Shown here piece after piece: positions 56,204 through 64,000 of a DNA stretch of 64,000 nt. The stretch is from assembly GCF_003130585.1 (NCBI RefSeq), contig NZ_QFKX01000002.1, positions 248,001-312,000 of the forward strand, given 5' to 3'. The translations under genes and the position numbers were made by a program. The stretch is from Brachybacterium endophyticum. GTDB taxonomy: Bacteria > Actinomycetota > Actinomycetes > Actinomycetales > Dermabacteraceae. The number at the start of each line of letters is the position of its first letter. The stretch's first letter is position 1. The notes under the pieces were generated by a model that was given only the letters and a program-made list of their open reading frames with translations, was not told the DNA's origin and searched no databases.

Positions 56204-56974
56204 ATGCCCGCACCCCTGAGGAGACTCGTGCCCGAGACCACCGGGAACCGACCGCTCCGGGTCACCATCTACGGCAGCTGCGTCTCGCGCGACACCGTGG
56301 ATCTCGCCGCCCACGACCGCATCGAGGTCGCGGGATACGTCGCGCGCCAATCGGTGCTCTCGATCGGGAACGACGCCAGTGCCCGCTTCCCGCAGGACGC
56401 GGCGATCGACTCGCCCTTCCAGCGCCGGATGATGGAGGGCGACTTCGCCGGCAACGCCGCGCAGAGGATCCTCGAAGAGGCGCCCCACAGCGACCTCCTG
56501 CTGTGGGACCTGGCCGACGAGCGCCATGGCGTGCAGGCCTATCTGGACGGTGACGTGGTCACCCGCAGCATCGACGTCATGAAGTCCCCCGAGGTCAAGG
56601 CGGCGCTGACGGGGTCCCTGCACGTCCCCTTCGGCGACGACGAGCACTTCGAGACATGGAAGGCCTCGGCGGACGCGCTGCACGCGACGCTCGAGGAGGC
56701 CGGCCTCACCGCACGCACCGTGGTCCTCGCGGTGCCGTGGGCGCTGTGCGCGATCGACGGCAGCGAGACCCCCGCCAGCATGGGCATCACCCCGGCCGAC
56801 GCCAACGAGCGCTTCGCTCGCTACTACGACCACCTGCGCGACCTCGGGCTGCGCATGATCGAGCTGGACGTCGAGGACGTGCACTCGGACCCCGAGCACC
56901 GTTGGGGCCACTCGCCCTTCCACTACGCCCAGGACGTCTACGAGCGGATCGCCGAGGCGCTGCTCAGCGTCTGA
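56204..56974 (+). CDS. DUF6270 protein with SGNH-like motifs
   Basis: 256 residues. VTIYGSCVSRDTVDL near residue 25 looks like an SGNH block I (GDS to GSC, with Cys or the adjacent Ser as nucleophile), and WGHSPFHYAQDVYERIA near the C-terminus looks like a block V with the catalytic His. DUF6270 proteins are frequent in polysaccharide loci and might be esterases or acyltransferases; I cannot assign a substrate. ATG 56204 has GGAGG only three bases upstream; GTG 56228 with AGGAG four bases upstream is an alternative start. It is divergent from the two-domain GT and convergent with the AI-2E-type transporter (12-bp gap). Confidence 0.75.
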   Translation: MPAPLRRLVPETTGNRPLRVTIYGSCVSRDTVDLAAHDRIEVAGYVARQSVLSIGNDASARFPQDAAIDSPFQRRMMEGDFAGNAAQRILEEAPHSDLLLWDLADERHGVQAYLDGDVVTRSIDVMKSPEVKAALTGSLHVPFGDDEHFETWKASADALHATLEEAGLTARTVVLAVPWALCAIDGSETPASMGITPADANERFARYYDHLRDLGLRMIELDVEDVHSDPEHRWGHSPFHYAQDVYERIAEALLSV

Positions 56975-56986
56975 GGCCTCGGCGGA

Positions 56987-58219
56987 TCACTCGCCGTCCC
57001 TCCCCGATCTCCCGGAGCCTGCGGACCGGGCGGACTCCGCATTCTTCTGCAGGGTCTCCCCGCCGTCCTCCACGGCGTCGTCCACCTCGTCCGGCGTCGG
57101 TCCCGAGGTGACGGGCACGGCCTCCGTCTCCGGGGTCCACCGCCGGGCGGCGACCACCATCGAGTTGACGGTCGCGATGAAGGGCACGGCGAAGAAGGCG
57201 CCGATGACCCCGGCGACCGCCGCACCGGTGACCACGCCCAGGACCACGCCCAGCGGGTGCACCTTGACGGCGGAGCCCGTCAGCAGCGGGTGGAGCACAT
57301 GGGACTCGATCTGCTGCACGCCGACGACGATCGCCAGCATGATCAGCGCCGACACCCAGCCGTTGAAGACCAGGGCGAGGCCCACCGCGACGACGCCGCC
57401 CACGATCGCGCCGACCACGGGCACGAACGCCCCGAAGAAGACGACGACGGCGATCGGCACCGCCAGCGGGACCCCCAGGATCGTGGCCCCGATGCCGATG
57501 AAGAGACCGTCGGTCGCGGCGACCACGAGCTGGATGCGGATGAAGTTGGTGAGCGTGTGCCAGCCGGCCGCGCCGGCGACCGTGATGCGTCCCTGGGCGG
57601 CGGTCGGGAACAGGCTGACGGTCCAGGCCCAGATCCGGCGGCCGTCGATGAGGGCGAACAGGGTCACGAAGATGACGATGAAGATGCCCTCGAGGAGGTG
57701 CGCCACGCTCGAGCCGGCTTCGGCGGCGCCTGCGCCGATCTCGGAGGCGTGCTTCTGCAGCCAGGCCGTCCCCTCCGAGACGTAGTGGTTCACGTCGGCG
57801 CTGGAGATCCCGATGCCCAGCGGATGCGAGGCGAGCAGGGCCTCGGCCGAGTTCAGGGACGACAGCACCTGCTTCTCGATCGAGGGGAGCTGGTCGCGCA
57901 CCTGCTGGATGACCACGAGCACGAGCCCCGTGAGCACGGCGAAGACGACCACCCACGCGGTGATGATCGCGACCCACTTGGGCCAGTGGTGGCGCTGGAG
58001 GAAGGAGGACAGCGGCACCAGCAGGGCCGAGAGCAGCAGCCCGATCAGGAAGGGGACCACGATCTCCGAGAGCCAGATGGCCAGCAGCACCACGGCGGCG
58101 ATGCCCAGTCCGATCACGAGCACCCGCCAGGTGTACGCGGCGCCCACCTGGAGTCCGCGCGGGATGGTGTCCCGCGGTGCGGATGCGGGGGAGGAGGTGT
58201 CCTCGGGGGAGCGATTCAT
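56987..58219 (-). CDS. AI-2E family transporter (PerM-type permease)
   Basis: 410 residues. Seven to eight helices and a long soluble loop (about 130-200). Family motifs: FGAFVPVVGAIVGG and HPLLTGSAVKVHPLGVVLGVV with AGVIGAFFAVPFIATVNSM, the C-terminal signature. The C-terminal tail (about 380-410) is acidic and Gly/Ser/Arg-rich. The family includes AI-2 exporter TqsA and sodium/proton antiporters, so the substrate is undefined. ATG 58219 is chosen as the first start before the hydrophilic leader MNRSPEDTSSPASAP. The gene is not obviously linked to its neighbours. Confidence 0.9.
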   Translation of the reverse strand: MNRSPEDTSSPASAPRDTIPRGLQVGAAYTWRVLVIGLGIAAVVLLAIWLSEIVVPFLIGLLLSALLVPLSSFLQRHHWPKWVAIITAWVVVFAVLTGLVLVVIQQVRDQLPSIEKQVLSSLNSAEALLASHPLGIGISSADVNHYVSEGTAWLQKHASEIGAGAAEAGSSVAHLLEGIFIVIFVTLFALIDGRRIWAWTVSLFPTAAQGRITVAGAAGWHTLTNFIRIQLVVAATDGLFIGIGATILGVPLAVPIAVVVFFGAFVPVVGAIVGGVVAVGLALVFNGWVSALIMLAIVVGVQQIESHVLHPLLTGSAVKVHPLGVVLGVVTGAAVAGVIGAFFAVPFIATVNSMVVAARRWTPETEAVPVTSGPTPDEVDDAVEDGGETLQKNAESARSAGSGRSGRDGE

Positions 58220-58332
58220 ACGATCACGGTACGCGCGCTCGGATACGGTTCCTGACAATTCCGACAGCGTGTGGTCAGTGGGGACCGGGAGCACGGGTGA
58301 CGGGCGGTCCGAGAATGCTCACCGCCACGGGG

Positions 58333-58515
58333 TCACCGCGGGGAGTGTCCGCGGGAACGGGTCCGCCGGGCGTCCTCGGTGCGGTCCCTGCGGGCCTCCT
58401 CCGCCTCTCGACGGCGGAGCCGCCGACCGATGACGACACCGACGGCGACCACCAGCAGCACGACGACGGCGGACACCGCGAAGAACGCGATCAGGGGCTC
58501 GAGCGGCAGCAGCAT
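58333..58515 (-). CDS. Single-pass small membrane protein (60 residues)
   Basis: It starts MLLPLEPLIAFFAVSAV with one helix (about 8-30), followed by an Arg/Glu-rich cytoplasmic tail (RRLRRREAEEARRDRTED). The ribosome site is weak (GCAGGGG, with 11 bases to ATG). Codon use and the sharp switch from helix to charged tail resemble genuine small membrane proteins. No family recognised. Confidence 0.5.
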   Translation of the reverse strand: MLLPLEPLIAFFAVSAVVVLLVVAVGVVIGRRLRRREAEEARRDRTEDARRTRSRGHSPR

Positions 58516-58646
58516 GCGGCGAGGCTACCCCTGCGTGGTCGCGGTGTGGGGCTCCGGGCGGCCCCGAGCGGGCAGCCTCACGCGAGATCGGCGAGCGACG
58601 CTGGGCACCCGGGTCGTGGACGGTCTGAGCGCCCCCGGACGCAGAG

Positions 58647-58679
58647 GAGCGGGGGCAGTCCACAGGACTGCCCCCGCTC
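58647..58679 (-). terminator. Terminator of the disordered membrane-protein gene
   Basis: A perfect 15-bp stem (58647-58661 with 58665-58679) and three-base loop ACA lie 19 bp beyond the stop of the gene on the minus strand. Confidence 0.8.
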
Positions 58680-58697
58680 GACGACGGTGGGACGGGA

Positions 58698-60032
58698 TCA
58701 GATCCCGCGCGGGGAACCGCCCTCCACCGGGGGCTCGCCCTCACCGTCGGTCAAGGGGCGACCCTGCTCGTCGACGCGGCGACCCTGACGCAGCTGATCG
58801 TCGTCCGAGAGCAGGCCGTCGTCCTCGCGACGGTCCGCGGCCTGCGCGCCGCCGGAGCGGGGACGCTCGCCGTCCGGGGCCGGGCGATCGTCGCTTGCGA
58901 CCGGGCGGTCACCGAACTGCTGGTCATCGAACTGCTGACCCTGACCCTGCGCGGTGCGACGATCGAACTGCTGGCCATCGACCTGATCGGTGCGGCCGCC
59001 GGCGATCGGCTGGGCGGTCGTCTCGTCGTCGCGACGATCGTGGATCCGGGAGTCGTCGGCGAAGCCCTGGCGGGGCTCCTCGCGGCCCTGGACGCCCTGG
59101 TCATCGCGGAGTCCACGGCTCTCACCCTCCTGGACGGGCTCGGCCGCATGGCGGCCGTGTTGGCCGGTTCGACCCTCGCCCTGCGCCGAGATCTCGTCGT
59201 CGCCGAGCACACGACCGCTGGTGTCCTCGCGGTAGCCCTCGTCGGCGGCGCCGCGCGGAGCACGGCCACCGGTGTCGTCGGAGCCGACGACACGATCCTG
59301 ATCGCCGACGGGGCGCTGCCCGTCCACGCGGTCCTGATCGCCGAGACGATCCCGATCATCGAGGTGCGAGCGCTCACCGGTGCGGCCGCGGTCGTCGCCG
59401 TAGCGCTCCTCATCGACCCGCTGGTCGGCTCGGGGTGCGGCATCGCCCCCGCGCTGTGCGCCGTCGCGGCCCGTGAGGGCGTCACCCTCGGGACCGCGGT
59501 CGCCGCGCTCGTCGCGGACGTCGGCGTCGTCCCGGGTGCCCGCGGCACCAGCGCCAGCGGCACCTGCACCGGCACCCGCGGCGCCGGCGCCGGCTCCCGC
59601 AGCCCCGGCGGCGCCGGTGCCGTCGGTCCGGTCGTCCGCGCGCTGGGGATCACGGGCGTCGTCACGGGAACGGCCGTGCTTGGTGTCGACGTCGGGATCG
59701 ATCTCGTCGGCCTCACGCAGGCGGTCGTCGACATCGGCGCGCGCGTCCTGCGCGCTGTCCTGATGGTCGCGCGCGGCCTGCTCGCGACGATCGGCCTCGA
59801 GCTTGGCCTTGTCGGCCTCGAGCGTGGACTCACGTGCCTTGAGCTCGCGCTCCTGCACCTCGACCTTGTCCCGCTCGGCCTGCTTGCGGATCTCCTCGGC
59901 GCGGTGACGGTCCGCCTCGGCCTGACGGGCCTTGCGACGCTTCGAGCTGACCACCCCCAGCACGATGAGGATGATGAGGACGACGAGCACCACGATGACG
60001 ACCGGGATGACCCAGCCGGGCAGGTTACCCAT
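58698..60032 (-). CDS. Membrane-anchored coiled-coil protein with long charged disordered tail
   Basis: 444 residues. One helix (about 6-29) follows MGNLPGWVIPV. A charged coiled coil (about 30-100, RKARQAEADRHRAEEIRKQAERDK) is next. The remaining about 340 residues are Asp/Arg/Gly/Gln-rich and disordered, with Ala-Gly repeats (GAAGAGAGAAGAG) and short repeats such as LGDQDRVDGQRPVGDQDRV and QQFDRRTAQGQGQQFDDQQF. No catalytic motif. ATG 60032 has AAAGGAG. The antisense frame of over 300 codons is a shadow. Function unknown; a scaffold or stress-related envelope role is a guess. It is divergent from the gas-vesicle operon. Confidence 0.8.
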   Translation of the reverse strand: MGNLPGWVIPVVIVVLVVLIILIVLGVVSSKRRKARQAEADRHRAEEIRKQAERDKVEVQERELKARESTLEADKAKLEADRREQAARDHQDSAQDARADVDDRLREADEIDPDVDTKHGRSRDDARDPQRADDRTDGTGAAGAAGAGAGAAGAGAGAAGAGAAGTRDDADVRDERGDRGPEGDALTGRDGAQRGGDAAPRADQRVDEERYGDDRGRTGERSHLDDRDRLGDQDRVDGQRPVGDQDRVVGSDDTGGRAPRGAADEGYREDTSGRVLGDDEISAQGEGRTGQHGRHAAEPVQEGESRGLRDDQGVQGREEPRQGFADDSRIHDRRDDETTAQPIAGGRTDQVDGQQFDRRTAQGQGQQFDDQQFGDRPVASDDRPAPDGERPRSGGAQAADRREDDGLLSDDDQLRQGRRVDEQGRPLTDGEGEPPVEGGSPRGI

Positions 60033-60504
60033 GTGCTTCTCCTTTGGTCGGACCCGGTCTCCCGGGGCGGGGAAGTCGACTGCTCTGGCAGCCGCAGCGC
60101 CTTGATTCCACCAGAAATCTGTGTCGGGCGCCACAAACGGCCCTCGTATGGCGGGACGTGAAGCAGACCGCAGGTCCTCCGCGGAGCGCGGGCGCGCGGC
60201 GGTGAGGCCTCCCCAGGGCCGAGAGATCTCCGCGCCGGGCGGCGGAGCGGGGGATGCCGTCGAGAGCCTCATCAGGCCGCGCGCAGCCCGAGCAAGAGGA
60301 TGACGGACCCCATGCGCTGACCACGTGGTCAGCTCGAATTTTCAGGGAGGAACGGTGCAGGTCACGCGCGGATTCGGGCCGATAATACGGTCGAGCCGGG
60401 CGACGGGCAGGCGACAGGTCTGCGGGCCCGTGGAATCGTTCCGATCCCGTCGAGCACCTCGGCGGAACCTATGGAGTGCCGAAGGCACCGTTCGGAGGCC
60501 GGAC
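60033..60504. promoter_or_regulatory. Divergent regulatory region with 18-bp palindrome and GATAAT box before the gas-vesicle operon
   Basis: No supportable gene. A perfect palindrome GCTGACCACGTGGTCAGC lies at 60316-60333, and a plus-strand GATAAT -10-like box at 60381-60386, 48 bp downstream, precedes GTG 60505 by about 120 bases. The palindrome is a good candidate for a dimeric regulator. A second small dyad GGAATCGTTCC is at about 60431-60441. The frame upstream of GTG 60505 stays open but has no ribosome site. Confidence 0.5.
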
Positions 60505-61281
60505 GTGAACAACAAGACGACGGTGACAGCTCTGATCCTGGGCGGCTACCTGCTGGGTCGGACGAAGAAGCTCAAGCTGGCCCTCACCGTGGCCGGAGCG
60601 GTCGCAGGAACGACCGCCGCGAAGAACCGGGGCAGCATCGCCCAGTCGCTGGGAGAGGTCGCCCAGTCCTCGCCCGAGCTCAAGAACCTCGGCGACAAGC
60701 TGACCGGGCGGCTCGCCGACTCCGGCAAGAACGCGGCGCGAGCACTCGCGGCGAAGCAGGTCGACCAGCTCAGCCAGCGACTGCAGGACCGGACCGAAAA
60801 GATGAAGGCGTCGCTGGACGAGGCAGCCCAGGAGGCCGATCCCACCACCGAGGACGACGGCACGGAGAACTCCGGGCCTCAGGAGGAACCGGACCAGCCC
60901 GCCGACGGCGAGAGCGCCGAAGCTGACGACGACGCCGGGGCTGACGACGATGCCGCCGGCGATCAGGACGATGCGGGCGAGGAGGCCGACGCGGAAGCGG
61001 CGACGAGCGAGCCTGCTCGCAAGACCCCCGCACAGGGGGCTGGGCGCTCGAGCTCGCAGACCAGGCAGGCTCCCAGGACGTCGTCCGGGAAGAGCGCTGC
61101 GCGGTCGAAGACCTCCGCATCCGGAGGGTCGGACACGGGCGGGACATCATCCTCGTCGACCCGGAGCACGACGAGCAAGCGATCGACCTCCTCGAAGTCC
61201 TCCCCGTCGTCGACGAAGAAGCCCCGCAGCACGCAGAGCACGAAGCGCACGCCGACGAAGCAGGGAGGTTCTGATGAGTGA
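60505..61281 (+). CDS. Gas-vesicle-cluster protein, GvpY-like, with long Ser/Thr/Lys tail
   Basis: 258 residues. The N-terminus (VNNKTTVTALILGGYLLGRTKKLKLAL) carries a short hydrophobic segment and the GYLLGRTKKLKLA motif I associate with the first proteins of actinobacterial gvp clusters; a helical region (about 50-115) follows. Residues 115-165 are acidic, and 165-258 are Ser/Thr/Lys-rich, low complexity and basic at the end. GTG 60505 has GGAGG upstream. Its stop overlaps the next ATG by eight bases. Function in vesicle assembly is not known. Confidence 0.65.
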   Translation: MNNKTTVTALILGGYLLGRTKKLKLALTVAGAVAGTTAAKNRGSIAQSLGEVAQSSPELKNLGDKLTGRLADSGKNAARALAAKQVDQLSQRLQDRTEKMKASLDEAAQEADPTTEDDGTENSGPQEEPDQPADGESAEADDDAGADDDAAGDQDDAGEEADAEAATSEPARKTPAQGAGRSSSQTRQAPRTSSGKSAARSKTSASGGSDTGGTSSSSTRSTTSKRSTSSKSSPSSTKKPRSTQSTKRTPTKQGGSDE

Positions 61282-62476
61282 GAACTCGATCTTCGCCGGG
61301 CTCAAGGAACACGGCACCGACTTCGCGAGGACCCTCGGCCGCAAGGCCATCGCCTCCGCCGGCAACCGGGTCGACGCCCTCGCCGACCGTTTCGACGGTG
61401 CTGGCGACGCGCAGAGCGAGGCGACCAAGGCCGGTGCGCAGAAGATCGCCGAAGGCGAGTCGCCGGCCAAGGCCGCTGTCTCCGCCGCGGGAACGGGCGT
61501 CAAGGAGAAGGCAGCCGGCCTCGTCGGCGCCGGCTCCGACTCCGACTCCGACACCTCAGGCGGGTCCTCCGGTGGCGGAGCAGGGTCCGGCGACTTCAAG
61601 TTCACCAACATCGTGGAGTGGACGGACGTCGGCCTGCCGCTCTCGGTCGTCTACAACGCCTTCACCGACTTCGAGAACTGGCCGACCTTCATGAAGAAGG
61701 TCGAGCACGTGGAGTGGGTCGACGACGTGACGCTCTCCATCAAGGGCCAGGTCATGTGGTCCCACCGCACCTGGCAGGCGACCATCAGCGAGCAGGTCGC
61801 GGACTCCCACATCGTGTGGGACTCCACGGGGGAGAAGGGCAGCATCAGCGGCAGCGTCACCTTCCACGAGCTGGCGCCCAGGCTGACCCGCATGGTGGTG
61901 ATCGGCGAGTACCACCCCCAGGGGTTCGTCGAGAAGACGGCGAACATCTGGAGGGCCGTCGGTCGACGCTTCCGTCTGGAGCTGAAGTTCTTCGTCCACC
62001 ACGCGATGACCGAGGTCATCCGGGATCCCTCGGCAGTCGAGGGGTGGCGCGGGGAGATCCACGACGGCGAGCTCGTCACCTCCCACGAGGAGGCCCTCGA
62101 CCACGAGGAGCAGGACGAGGAGACCGCGGACGGGCCTGTCGACGAGGGCCAGGACGACGCCGACGCCCCTGCCGCGGAGGACGACGAGGCAGCTGAGGCC
62201 CCTGAGGCCGACGAACCGGAGGACGCCCCCGAGACCGACGAACCGGAGGATCCGGCCGCGGACGAGGACCAGGACGAAGATCCGGACGAGCCTGCCGTCG
62301 AGGGCGACGAGCCCGAGGACGATCAGCCCGCCGACGAGGACGACGAGCCCGTGGACGAGGACGACCAGCCCGCCGACGAGGACGACCAGCCCGCCGAGGA
62401 GGACGAGGACGTCGAGTACGAGTACGTCGACGTCCCTGCCGACGAGACCGACGAGGACCGCGACGGGCGCTCCTGA
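61274..62476 (+). CDS. SRPBCC-domain protein of the gas-vesicle cluster, with acidic repeat tail
   Basis: 400 residues. A short helical N-terminus and Gly/Ser linker lead to an SRPBCC (START-like) domain at about 108-255: VEWTDVGLPLSVVYNAFTDFENW, WPTFMKKVEHVEWVD, ISEQVADSHIVWDSTGEKGSISGSVTFHEL, and FFVHHAMTEVI. The last 125 residues are acidic repeats (PADEDDQ, EPEDAPETDEPED types). SRPBCC proteins bind hydrophobic ligands; here it is a fixed member of gvp operons (GvpZ-type) with unclear role. ATG 61274 follows GGAGG. Confidence 0.75.
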   Translation: MSENSIFAGLKEHGTDFARTLGRKAIASAGNRVDALADRFDGAGDAQSEATKAGAQKIAEGESPAKAAVSAAGTGVKEKAAGLVGAGSDSDSDTSGGSSGGGAGSGDFKFTNIVEWTDVGLPLSVVYNAFTDFENWPTFMKKVEHVEWVDDVTLSIKGQVMWSHRTWQATISEQVADSHIVWDSTGEKGSISGSVTFHELAPRLTRMVVIGEYHPQGFVEKTANIWRAVGRRFRLELKFFVHHAMTEVIRDPSAVEGWRGEIHDGELVTSHEEALDHEEQDEETADGPVDEGQDDADAPAAEDDEAAEAPEADEPEDAPETDEPEDPAADEDQDEDPDEPAVEGDEPEDDQPADEDDEPVDEDDQPADEDDQPAEEDEDVEYEYVDVPADETDEDRDGRS

Positions 62477-62503
62477 GCGTCCCGACCGAGGAAGAAGGTA
62501 GTC

Positions 62504-62926
62504 ATGAGCACGAACACGATGGAACGCTCCCGCGGAGGGTACGTCGACAGGCCGTCGTCCAGCTCGCTGGCCGACGTCGTCGAGATCATCCTGGACAAGG
62601 GACTGGTCATCGACGCCTACGTCAGGGTGTCGCTGGTCGGTATCGAGATCCTCACGATCGATGCACGCATCGTCATCGCGAGCGTCGACACCTATCTCCG
62701 CTTCGCGGAGGCCACGAACCGACTGGACCTGTCCCAGCAGGGAGGCCGCGACCTCCCCGAGCTGATGGGCGGCATGGCCCAGGACGGCGCGCAAGGCAAG
62801 ACCAAGGGCGCCGTGGAGGGCCTCAAGGACGCCGTGACGCCGGGCAGCGACGAGAGCTCCCAGAAGCAGGAGCAGCCCCGTCGCCGCACCAAGCAGCACG
62901 CCCAGCAGGGCTCGAACTCCGAGTGA
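62504..62926 (+). CDS. gvpA: Gas vesicle structural protein GvpA (GvpA/J/M family)
   Basis: 140 residues. Residues 20-77, [51 protein letters not shown], cover the GvpA core: two amphipathic helices and the beta-hairpin that form the vesicle shell. A polar, Gln/Lys-rich tail (about 80-140) extends beyond canonical GvpA (about 70 residues) and resembles GvpJ/GvpS-like variants, so this could be either a shell or a tip protein. ATG 62504 has GAAGAAGG. It overlaps the reading frame of gvpF by a few bases. Confidence 0.9.
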   Translation: MSTNTMERSRGGYVDRPSSSSLADVVEIILDKGLVIDAYVRVSLVGIEILTIDARIVIASVDTYLRFAEATNRLDLSQQGGRDLPELMGGMAQDGAQGKTKGAVEGLKDAVTPGSDESSQKQEQPRRRTKQHAQQGSNSE

Positions 62927-62940
62927 ATCGGAGCACCGGC

Positions 62941-63672
62941 ATGGAGACGGACCTGTACCTCTACGGCATCGTCCTGGCGGACTGCGAGGCCCCCTCGGTC
63001 GAGGGGGTGCACGGGCACGCCCCTCGCGTCGTCGGCTCCGGATCGCTGGCCGCCCTGGTCAGCGATCTGGAACCGGTGGACGCGCTCGGCGATCCCGATG
63101 ATCTCGTGGCGCACACGCAGGTGCTGGATGCCCTCGCCGAGGCGCATCCCGTCCTGCCCATGGCCTTCGGGACCGTGCTCCCGGGCGATGGCGACATCGC
63201 GGCGGATCTGCTCTCTCCCCGGGAACAGGAGTTCGTGACGGCGCTCGAGCGCCTGCGCGGACTGCAGCAGTACACGGTGCGCGTGAGGTTCGATCGGGAC
63301 GCCGCACTTCGCGAGATCCTCGAGCAGAACCCGGAGGCCATGCGGCTGCGCGAGCAGATCGCGGGCACCAGTGAGGATCAGACGAGGCCGCAGCGGATCC
63401 GGCTCGGTGAGCTCGTCGTGCAGACGTTGGAGGCCTGGCGGCCTCCGGAGTCCGAGAGCATCCTCGGCCGACTGCAGCCCACCGTCTCCGAGCTGGCCGT
63501 GCGGTCGATCGGCAGTGCCGAGGACGTCGTCGAGGCGGCCGTGCTCGTGCGCCCCGATGCCGCCGACGGCTTCGAGGCCGAGGTGGAGCGGATCGCCGAG
63601 GAACGCCACGAGCGTCTCCGCTTCCGCCTGGTCGGGCCTCAGGCACCCTACGACTTCGTCCCGCAGATGTGA
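62941..63672 (+). CDS. Gas vesicle protein GvpF/GvpL
   Basis: 243 residues. YLYGIVLADCEAPSVEGVHG at the start, VLPMAFGTVLPG and LRFRLVGPQAPYDFVPQM at the end are the GvpL/GvpF family signatures. These proteins bind GvpA and act in nucleating the vesicle. ATG 62941 is chosen for the GGAG seven bases upstream; GTG 62923 would overlap gvpA by four bases. F and L cannot be separated from sequence alone here. Confidence 0.88.
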   Translation: METDLYLYGIVLADCEAPSVEGVHGHAPRVVGSGSLAALVSDLEPVDALGDPDDLVAHTQVLDALAEAHPVLPMAFGTVLPGDGDIAADLLSPREQEFVTALERLRGLQQYTVRVRFDRDAALREILEQNPEAMRLREQIAGTSEDQTRPQRIRLGELVVQTLEAWRPPESESILGRLQPTVSELAVRSIGSAEDVVEAAVLVRPDAADGFEAEVERIAEERHERLRFRLVGPQAPYDFVPQM

Positions 63673-63683
63673 GGTGAGTTCCG

Positions 63684-63932
63684 ATGGGGATCTTCTCCTC
63701 CTTGATCAGCGCCCCGCTGCTTCCCGTGAAGGGAACGGTGTGGGTGGCCGAGCAGGTGCGCGACGAGGCCGAGCGGCAGTACTACGACCCCGCGACGATC
63801 CGCCGCGCACTGGAAGAGGTCGGTGACGCCCGGGAGGCAGGGACGATCGGCCAGGAGGAAGCAGATCGCATGGAGAAGGCGCTCGTGCGCCGCCTGCTCG
63901 CCTCCACCCGACGCAGCACGTCGAAGGAGTGA
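63684..63932 (+). CDS. gvpG: Gas vesicle protein GvpG
   Basis: 82 residues, the usual GvpG size. MGIFSSLISAPLLPVKGTVWVAEQVRDEAERQYYD followed by IRRALEEVGDAREAGTIGQEEADRMEKALVRRL matches the family. ATG 63684 has GAGGTGAG. A putative assembly accessory protein in the cytoplasm, in the gvp operon between gvpF/L and the next gene. Confidence 0.88.
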   Translation: MGIFSSLISAPLLPVKGTVWVAEQVRDEAERQYYDPATIRRALEEVGDAREAGTIGQEEADRMEKALVRRLLASTRRSTSKE

Positions 63933-63934
63933 TC

Positions 63935-64000
63935 ATGAACGACCAGAACACCGACGAGGCCCAGCAGGACGCGGACGAGTCCGTGGACACCGAGAACACC
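63935..64000 (+). CDS. Start of a further gas-vesicle-cluster gene, cut by window end
   Basis: Only 22 codons are visible (MNDQNTDEAQQDADESVDTENT), an acidic Asn/Gln-rich leader. ATG 63935 has AAGGAG at good spacing, directly after gvpG. Identity cannot be told from this fragment; acidic N-termini occur in several gvp accessory proteins. Confidence 0.55.
   Translation, partial: MNDQNTDEAQQDADESVDTENT

Noticed and set aside
59040..60161. Hydrophobic 373-codon plus-strand frame resembling a membrane protein
   Set aside because: Antisense of a highly charged disordered protein (Asp/Arg codons read as Val/Ala/Leu on the other strand); the minus gene has a ribosome site and terminator.

Overview
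The window is very GC-rich, with GTG starts, strong GGAG-type ribosome sites, TAnnnT-like -10 boxes and long antisense open frames. This points to a high-GC actinobacterium; the gene content resembles Brachybacterium or another Dermabacteraceae member, but that placement is inference. It reads as ordinary chromosome, with no rRNA, tRNA, CRISPR array, prophage or intact insertion sequence recognised.

Region 1 (1-20.7 kb) is mixed housekeeping. It holds a truncated M18 aminopeptidase, an OafA-type acyltransferase, a DUF6541-like membrane protein, tgt, two small membrane proteins, a GH2 beta-galactosidase with a LacI-type operator, an orphan DUF3375 (JetA/MukF-like) gene, a YdeI-type protein, a formaldehyde dehydrogenase (fdhA), an APC permease, a YtcJ-like amidohydrolase and a patatin. 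A 58-bp palindrome with candidate target duplications lies near 14.5 kb.

Region 2 (20.9-26.1 kb) is a signalling island: a stand-alone receiver protein, a membrane GT2 glycosyltransferase whose C-terminus looks like a histidine-phosphotransfer (HPt) domain without its histidine, and a hybrid-lacking PAS histidine kinase. An LCP-family ligase follows. By eye its codon use is less GC-extreme than its neighbours.

Region 3 (26.3-57 kb) is a large surface-polysaccharide locus. It has a Wzm/Wzt-type ABC exporter, wecB and wecC (together giving UDP-ManNAcA), several GT4/GT2 transferases, a GT4-heparinase-II/III fusion, a lyase-alpha/beta-hydrolase fusion, a deacetylase, three asparagine-synthetase-like proteins lacking the glutaminase cysteine, a GH79-like hydrolase and a DUF6270 protein. 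Plus-strand genes (31.2-47.4 kb) and minus-strand genes (56.1-47.4 kb) converge on a shared hairpin terminator. The likely picture is a uronic-acid polymer assembled and modified in the cytoplasm, exported by the ABC transporter and attached to the wall by the LCP protein. An unrelated amidohydrolase/GltS-like pair (27.6-30.7 kb) interrupts the locus and is paralogous to the amidohydrolase of region 1.

Region 4 (57-64 kb) has an AI-2E-type permease, a tiny membrane protein, a long disordered membrane-anchored protein and, on the plus strand, the start of a gas-vesicle operon: GvpY-like, SRPBCC protein, gvpA, gvpF/L, gvpG and a cut-off gene.
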